NCBI GenBank assembly: GCA_050331575.1
Contig: JBHJGS010000062.1
Location: 1-5,610 of the forward strand
DNA: 5,610 nucleotides
Origin: JBHJGS01 sp050331575
GTDB lineage: Bacteria > Pseudomonadota > Alphaproteobacteria > Sphingomonadales > Rhodothalassiaceae
Direction of reading: 5' to 3'
Numbering within the stretch: position 1 is the first letter of the stretch; each line of letters begins with the position of its first letter. A model generated the notes under the pieces. That model was given only the letters and a program-made list of their open reading frames with translations. It made no database searches and had not been told where the DNA came from. Both the position numbers and the translations under genes were made by a program. Positions 5,565 to 5,610 of the stretch are shown here, piece after piece.

Positions 5565-5610
5565 AAAATCCACACCCCCAGCCCCACACACCCCCCCCCC
5601 AACAACAAAA
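5562..5610. repeat. C/A-rich low-complexity tract with a run of ten C
   Basis: The last 49 bases of the plus strand are almost entirely A and C, with C-runs at 5562-5564, 5575-5579, 5582-5585 and 5591-5600 (ten C). The opposite strand is therefore G-run-rich and could form a G-quadruplex. No gene is visible. The tract may be a natural low-complexity spacer, a length-variable homopolymer, or an unreliable sequence end. Confidence 0.6.

Overview
This 5.6 kb stretch of GC-rich DNA looks alphaproteobacterial. The grounds are strong G/C preference at third codon positions in the helicase gene, a long DinG-type helicase with an N-terminal extension that I associate with alphaproteobacteria, and a GC-rich REP-like hairpin after a gene. 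I cannot name the genus.

Layout, left to right. (1) Positions 1-86, minus strand: the first codons of an IS5-family transposase, cut by the window edge. (2) 170-1888, minus strand: a 572-residue glutaminase of the animal kidney-type (GLS-like) architecture. It has a helical EF-hand-like N-terminal region, a serine-dependent (beta-lactamase-fold) glutaminase core with all recognised catalytic residues, and C-terminal ankyrin repeats. It is preceded by a Gly/Pro-rich tail encoded by ten 12-bp tandem units. (3) 1889-2421: a non-coding stretch holding a palindrome, one perfect DnaA-box match and small hairpins. (4) 2422-2497, minus strand: a complete tRNA-Thr(CGU) with encoded CCA and a credible sigma-70-type promoter. 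(5) 2498-2702: a divergent intergenic region with an 11-nt-arm inverted repeat just before the next gene. (6) 2703-5456, plus strand: a 917-residue DinG/XPD-type helicase with all four iron-sulfur cysteines and the main SF2 motifs, plus an unassigned N-terminal region of about 200 residues. (7) 5457-5610: a very stable 19-bp perfect hairpin with a 5-bp extension, then C-rich low-complexity DNA ending in a run of ten C.

The genes do not form an obvious shared pathway. The glutaminase converts glutamine to glutamate and ammonia, the helicase belongs to DNA repair or R-loop/G4 processing, and the tRNA is housekeeping. The glutaminase and the helicase are divergently placed with the tRNA between them, so each is probably transcribed separately.

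I found no undescribed multi-gene system. The most interesting items are: the animal-like glutaminase, with an alanine where human GLS has the regulatory Lys320; its variable-looking Gly/Pro tandem repeat; the unassigned N-terminal domain of the helicase; and the inverted repeats in the two intergenic regions.
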